From Cytophagales bacterium (GTDB taxonomy: Bacteria > Bacteroidota > Bacteroidia > Cytophagales > Cyclobacteriaceae), in assembly GCA_022360055.1 (NCBI GenBank), contig JAKSDO010000103.1, forward strand, positions 1-64,000: a DNA stretch of 64,000 nucleotides, written 5' to 3'. Shown here in pieces: positions 63,164-64,000 of this stretch; position 1 is the first letter of the stretch; every line of letters begins with the position of its first letter. The notes beneath the pieces are model-generated. The model did no database searches, was not told the DNA's origin, and saw only the letters and a list, made by a program, of their open reading frames with translations. The translations under genes were made by a program, and so were the position numbers.

Positions 63164-64000
63164 TCAAACCTTTAATCCCTCCGTGCAATTTCGGCATATA
63201 TCAATTCCCTTTCGATCGGAAAACAAGTTGGATCTGAATTCCAGATACTTTTCCCCGTTCCAGATTTCCCTGAAGGATTGATTGCGGATATTTCCCATCG
63301 AATATTTCGCATCTTTATCGAAGCAACAGGGCACGATATTTCCATCCCAGGTCATCACACACGAATGCCACATTTTCCAACATTTATTCAGCATTTCATT
63401 CTTCAGGTAAAATTGATTATTGCCATTTAACCTGTAACGGCTCAATCCGTCCTCCTCGGGAATCAGCTCCGATCCCTTTTCAAAATCATAAACCTGGGCA
63501 GTTTTAAATTCCAGTCGGTCTACTCCCAGGCTTTTCGCCAGCCTCTTAACCTCCGGCAATTGGTGGGTATTGTGCCTGAATAGTAAGAATTGAAGAATAA
63601 TATATGGAGTATGCTTTTTTTGAGCTCGTTTCGCGATCACAAGATTTTTGATGCCGTCAATTACTTTGGTCAACCGGCCGCCGATGCGATATTTTTCATA
63701 ACACTCCTGGCTGGTTCCGTCCATAGAAACGATCATGCGGCTAAGTCCGCTTTTCACGGTCTCGCTGGCATTTTGGCTCGTAAGGAAATGGGCATTGGTG
63801 GAAGTTGTCGTATAGATGTTTTGAGCGCGGGCCAGGCGGACAGTTTCCAGAAAATTGGGATTCAGGTAGGGTTCACCCTGGAAATACAGGAATAAATGAG
63901 CCAGATCTTTCTTGAGCTCATGAATAATTTTTTGAAAAGTTGCCATTTCCATCATCCCGGTCGGGCGGGTAAACGACCGGAGGCCACTGGGACATTCCGG
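63164..64000 (-). CDS. radical SAM/SPASM domain protein, 5' end outside window
   Basis: The frame is open to the right edge and reads PECPSGLRSFTRPTG before the first internal Met, so the gene continues beyond 64000. The Cys of PECPSG is probably the last Cys of the CxxxCxxC iron-sulfur motif. YFQGEPYLNPNF and SMDGTSQECYEKYR are radical SAM barrel landmarks. The C-terminal SPASM region has CWKMWHSCVMTWDGNIVPCC and ends with DICRNC. SPASM enzymes modify peptides or proteins; the substrate is unknown. Confidence 0.85.
   Translation of the reverse strand, partial: PECPSGLRSFTRPTGMMEMATFQKIIHELKKDLAHLFLYFQGEPYLNPNFLETVRLARAQNIYTTTSTNAHFLTSQNASETVKSGLSRMIVSMDGTSQECYEKYRIGGRLTKVIDGIKNLVIAKRAQKKHTPYIILQFLLFRHNTHQLPEVKRLAKSLGVDRLEFKTAQVYDFEKGSELIPEEDGLSRYRLNGNNQFYLKNEMLNKCWKMWHSCVMTWDGNIVPCCFDKDAKYSMGNIRNQSFREIWNGEKYLEFRSNLFSDRKGIDICRNCTEGLKV

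Noticed and set aside
1-64000. CRISPR array, tRNA or rRNA genes
   Set aside because: No regularly spaced direct repeats with unique spacers were seen. The larger gaps show no tRNA cloverleaf with a GTTCRANNC arm, and no rRNA-like sequence was recognised. Reading by eye, a diverged tRNA could be missed.

Overview
The window looks like a stretch of core chromosome from a member of the Bacteroidota, most likely the order Cytophagales. This rests on gene content and promoter style, not on a search. Several intergenic regions carry the Bacteroidota promoter pair (TTG or TTTG, about 19-21 bases, TAnnTTTG), Shine-Dalgarno sequences are mostly absent, and TTG start codons are frequent. Many genes are Bacteroidota-typical: a DUF4270 lipoprotein, a half-length glycogen-synthase-like protein divergent from panC, a BT_3928-like DoxX protein, an Lnb/DUF4105 lipoprotein acyltransferase, a bacterial GGGP synthase, and the order coaX - outer-membrane protein - TPR - lptC - CNNM/CorC - PpiD. 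I see no rRNA, tRNA, CRISPR array, prophage or recognisable defence island.

Layout. 1-3 kb: the end of hslU, a Na/Pi symporter, two small membrane proteins and GGGP synthase. 3-7.6 kb, minus strand: an AraC regulator, then the run panC-panD-LPG-synthase-like-rfaE2-YugP protease. 7.7-11.7 kb: GT5-like protein, DUF4270 lipoprotein, glmS. 11.9-13.7 kb, minus: folP-cdaA, translationally coupled. 13.7-17 kb: DUF1599, DoxX/thioredoxin-like, DppB permease, aroK. 17-20 kb, minus: a FadL-like barrel and a Ser/Tyr/Gly-rich exported protein. 20-23.2 kb: proS, nfeD, floA. 23.2-29 kb: a looser region with a eukaryote-type branching enzyme and a MORN-repeat protein, bordered by two repeat-rich gaps. 29-33.7 kb, minus: rimP-nusA-infB. 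34-40 kb: cysS, a glutaminyl-cyclase-like lipoprotein, polA, a small barrel. 40.3-41.8 kb, minus: recF and a DciA-like gene. 41.9-47 kb: pdhA, TPR, ribH, lysC, PfkB kinase. 47-49.7 kb, minus: nhaD and anmK. 49.7-57.6 kb: the coaX-to-DUF493 envelope block. 58-63 kb: a lipoprotein methyltransferase, Lnb, PCD, rsmI, an inositol-phosphatase-like gene and small membrane proteins. The window closes inside a minus-strand radical-SAM/SPASM gene.

Functional themes are envelope biogenesis (rfaE2, glmS, lptC, Lnb, PpiD, anmK, several barrels), cofactors (panC, panD, coaX, folP, ribH), and information processing (rimP-nusA-infB, recF, polA, proS, cysS, rsmI).

The most unusual signals are non-genic. First, a 181-bp unit is tandemly duplicated at 45640-46001; its second half recurs alone at 39590-39680 and its first half, inverted, at 62177-62110. 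Both complete forms end exactly at a downstream gene's ATGAAA start, as a portable leader would. Second, a 54-bp repeat occurs inverted on both sides of the branching-enzyme/MORN block, each copy just 3' of a strong terminator-like hairpin. Third, intrinsic-terminator hairpins stand 13-19 bases upstream of rimP, ribH and lptC. Fourth, a decayed ISAon1-like transposase end abuts infB.
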